Source: Paractinoplanes durhamensis (lineage in GTDB: Bacteria; Actinomycetota; Actinomycetes; Mycobacteriales; Micromonosporaceae). From it: 42,284 nucleotides of DNA. How positions within the stretch are numbered: position 1 is the first letter of the stretch; each line of letters starts with the position of its first letter. Both the position numbers and the translations under genes were made by a program. Location: assembly GCF_016862175.1 (NCBI RefSeq), contig NZ_BOML01000094.1, forward strand, positions 1 to 42,284. Direction: 5' to 3'. The notes beneath the pieces are model-generated. The model worked only from the letters and a program-made list of their open reading frames with translations, had not been told where the DNA came from and did not search any database. Below, piece after piece: positions 40,619-42,284 of the stretch.

Positions 40619-42109
40619 ATGACGACCACTCCCCTCGAAGAAGCGCCGGTCACCACGGCCTCGCCGCACCATGCTCGGCGGTGGCTCATCCTCGGCGTAC
40701 TCGGCCTGGCGCAGTTGATGGTCGTTCTCGACGCGACGATCGTGAACATCGCGCTGCCGTCGGCCCAGCAGGCCCTGGGCTTCTCCAACGAGAACCGGCA
40801 GTGGATCGTCACCGCCTACGCCCTCGCGTTCGGCGCGCTGCTGCCGCTCGGCGGCCGCATCGGTGACCTGCTCGGCCGCAAGACCACCCTGGTGACCGGC
40901 CTGATCGGCTTCGCCGCGGCCTCCGCGATCGGCGGCGCCGCCACCGGCTTCGGCATGCTGGTGAGCGCGCGGGCCGCCCAGGGCGTCTTCGGCGCGCTGC
41001 TCGCCCCGGCCGTGCTGTCGCTGCTGACCACGACGTTCACCGACGCGCGCGAGCGGGCCAAGGCGTTCGGCATCTACGGCGCCATCGCCGGGGCCGGCGG
41101 CGCGATCGGCCTGCTGCTCGGCGGCGTACTCACCGAATACCTCGACTGGCGCTGGTGCATGTACGTCAACGCCTTCATCGCGGTCGCGGCCGTCGCCGGC
41201 AGCGTGGCCCTGCTGCACAACCAGCGCCACGACGGCCCGCGGCCGCGCCTCGACGTCCCCGGCACGATTGCCGTCTCGGCCGGCCTGTTCGCCCTGGTCT
41301 ACGGCTTCGCCAACGCCGAGACGCACGACTGGAGCGACGTCATGGTGTGGGGCTGGCTGATCCTCGCGGTGGTGCTGCTCACCGCGTTCGTCGCCATCGA
41401 GACCCGGGTCGCGCACCCGCTCATCCCGCTGCGCGTGCTGGTCGACCGGACCCGCGGCGGCGCGCTGATCGCCGTACTCATCCTCGGCGTCGGCATGTTC
41501 GCCGTCTTCCTGTTCCTCACCTACTACCTGCAGCAGAACCTCGGCTTCTCACCGATCCGCTCCGGCGTCGCCTTCCTGCCGATGATCGGCGCCCTGGCGG
41601 TCACCGCCACCACGGCCACCGCCCTGGTCGTGCCGCGGGTCGGCCCGCGCCCGCTGGTGCCCACCGGCTTCCTGATCGCGGCGGCCGGCATGCTCTGGCT
41701 GACCGGCCTGGCCACCGACTCCACCTACGCCGCCGACATCCTCGGCCCGCTGCTGGTGATGGGCGTCGGCATCGGCCTGGCCATGGCGCCGGCGATGACC
41801 GCGGGCACGTCCGCGGTGCACGCCGACGACGCGGGCGTGGCATCCGCACTGGTCAACACCGCCCAGCAGGTCGGCGGCTCGATCGGCACCGCGGTGCTGA
41901 GCACGATCGCGGCCTCCGCCGCCACCGACTACGTGGTCGGCAAGACCCCGAGCCAGGAGCTCATGGCCGCGGCCGCGGTCAACAGCTACACCACCACGTT
42001 CGCCTGGGTGGCCGTCTTCTTCACGATCGGCGCCGTAATCGCCGGCCTGCTGCTGCGCTCCGGCCCCTTGCAGATCGACCCGGACGCCACCCCCACCGCC
42101 CACATGTAA
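40619..42109 (+). CDS. MFS drug-efflux transporter, DHA2 (EmrB/QacA) type
   Basis: A 496-residue exporter with about 14 helices. Motifs: D1 'MVVLDATIVNIALPSAQQAL' (about residues 34-53), motif A 'GGRIGDLLGRKTTL', motif C 'AGAGGAIGLLLGGVLTEYLD' and 'WRWCMYVNAFIAV' after it. Such transporters export antibiotics and other toxic compounds using protons. Start ATG 40619 has GGAG seven bases upstream. It differs from the first MFS gene in the window (18348-19775) and is not a recent copy of it. Control by the divergent TetR protein is likely. Confidence 0.93.
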   Translation: MTTTPLEEAPVTTASPHHARRWLILGVLGLAQLMVVLDATIVNIALPSAQQALGFSNENRQWIVTAYALAFGALLPLGGRIGDLLGRKTTLVTGLIGFAAASAIGGAATGFGMLVSARAAQGVFGALLAPAVLSLLTTTFTDARERAKAFGIYGAIAGAGGAIGLLLGGVLTEYLDWRWCMYVNAFIAVAAVAGSVALLHNQRHDGPRPRLDVPGTIAVSAGLFALVYGFANAETHDWSDVMVWGWLILAVVLLTAFVAIETRVAHPLIPLRVLVDRTRGGALIAVLILGVGMFAVFLFLTYYLQQNLGFSPIRSGVAFLPMIGALAVTATTATALVVPRVGPRPLVPTGFLIAAAGMLWLTGLATDSTYAADILGPLLVMGVGIGLAMAPAMTAGTSAVHADDAGVASALVNTAQQVGGSIGTAVLSTIAASAATDYVVGKTPSQELMAAAAVNSYTTTFAWVAVFFTIGAVIAGLLLRSGPLQIDPDATPTAHM

Positions 42110-42170
42110 GCCCCACCCCACGCCACCCTGAGCCGCTGCCCGCCCCGACCAAAAACCCGACCCGGCAACC

Positions 42171-42206
42171 CCGGCCTCCCGACCCGACCCGGCCTCCCGA
42201 CCCGAC
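42171..42206. repeat. Two exact 18-bp tandem repeats
   Basis: CCGGCCTCCCGACCCGAC occurs at 42171-42188 and, unchanged, at 42189-42206. Related CCCGACCCGG text begins just before (about 42156). The repeats follow the exporter stop by 62 bases and lead directly into a 17-bp repeat. Confidence 0.8.
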
Positions 42207-42213
42207 CCGGGCC

Positions 42214-42284
42214 AAGAGCCGGGCCGGGCCGAGAGCCGGGCCGGGCCGAGAGCCGGGCCGGGCCGAGAGCCGGGCCGGGCCGAG
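42214..42284. repeat. 17-bp tandem repeat running off the window end
   Basis: GAGAGCCGGGCCGGGCC repeats exactly at 42231-42247, 42248-42264 and 42265-42281, with a one-base variant copy at 42214-42230 and a partial copy at the edge. Its core GCCGGGCCGGGC can fold on itself. There is no spacer sequence, so it is not a CRISPR array. The array continues beyond the window. Confidence 0.85.

Noticed and set aside
42214..42284. CRISPR array
   Set aside because: The 17-bp units are directly contiguous with no unique spacers, and no cas genes are present.

Overview
The window is very GC-rich, densely coded, and full of 4-base stop/start overlaps and GTG starts. Its gene content (GH81 glucanase, VTC/DUF4956/CotH trio, LpqY-SugABC-type transporter, PucR regulator, Zn-independent L31) fits a high-GC Gram-positive actinomycete, most likely Micromonosporaceae (Actinoplanes-like). 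The genus is an inference. I see no rRNA, tRNA, CRISPR array, insertion sequence or prophage.

Layout. 1-4.4 kb: the 3' end of a repeat-containing (beta-propeller-like) protein, a strong terminator, a SUKH/SMI1-KNR4 protein, a 0.6 kb poorly coding stretch, a small membrane protein, a formate/nitrite-family channel and a lipoprotein with two degenerate cupredoxin-like repeats. 4.4-7.4 kb: a secreted GH81 beta-1,3-glucanase behind a promoter with a perfect 12-bp LacI-type operator. 7.4-9.4 kb: ribosomal protein L31 type B, a frameshifted gene remnant, a VapBC-type toxin-antitoxin pair with a 17-bp palindromic operator, and a PAS-like protein with paired CxxC motifs.

9.4-16.3 kb: a five-gene minus-strand operon, aldehyde dehydrogenase then polyamine-type ABC transporter (ATPase, binding protein, two permeases), diverging from a PucR-family regulator; the shared intergenic region has three ACCGTA half-sites. 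16.3-19.8 kb: a multi-sensor histidine kinase with an N-terminal receiver, and a DHA2-type MFS exporter. 20.1-25.0 kb: a minus-strand operon of VTC polyphosphate polymerase, DUF4956 membrane protein and CotH-like kinase, diverging from a two-component system. This is the most interesting block for undescribed biology, and the VTC gene has no ordinary start codon for its full domain.

25.1-31.7 kb: a phosphotransferase operon that carries its own general proteins: DeoR regulator, PfkB sugar-phosphate kinase, mannitol-type EIIC, EIIB, EIIA, zinc alcohol dehydrogenase, HPr and Enzyme I. 31.9-38.9 kb: a LacI regulator diverging from a trehalose-type importer (LpqY-SugA-SugB-SugC-like) that ends in a GH13 alpha-glucosidase, with two LacI-like boxes between them. 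38.9-42.3 kb: a membrane protein of unknown function, a TetR regulator diverging from a second DHA2-type exporter with three copies of a TGGAGG-N5-CCTC-like operator between them, and GC-rich tandem repeats (18-bp and 17-bp units) that run off the window end.

Overall this is a carbohydrate and nitrogen acquisition region, with several transport operons each paired with a local regulator. Functions are assigned from motifs and context read by eye; no database search was run.
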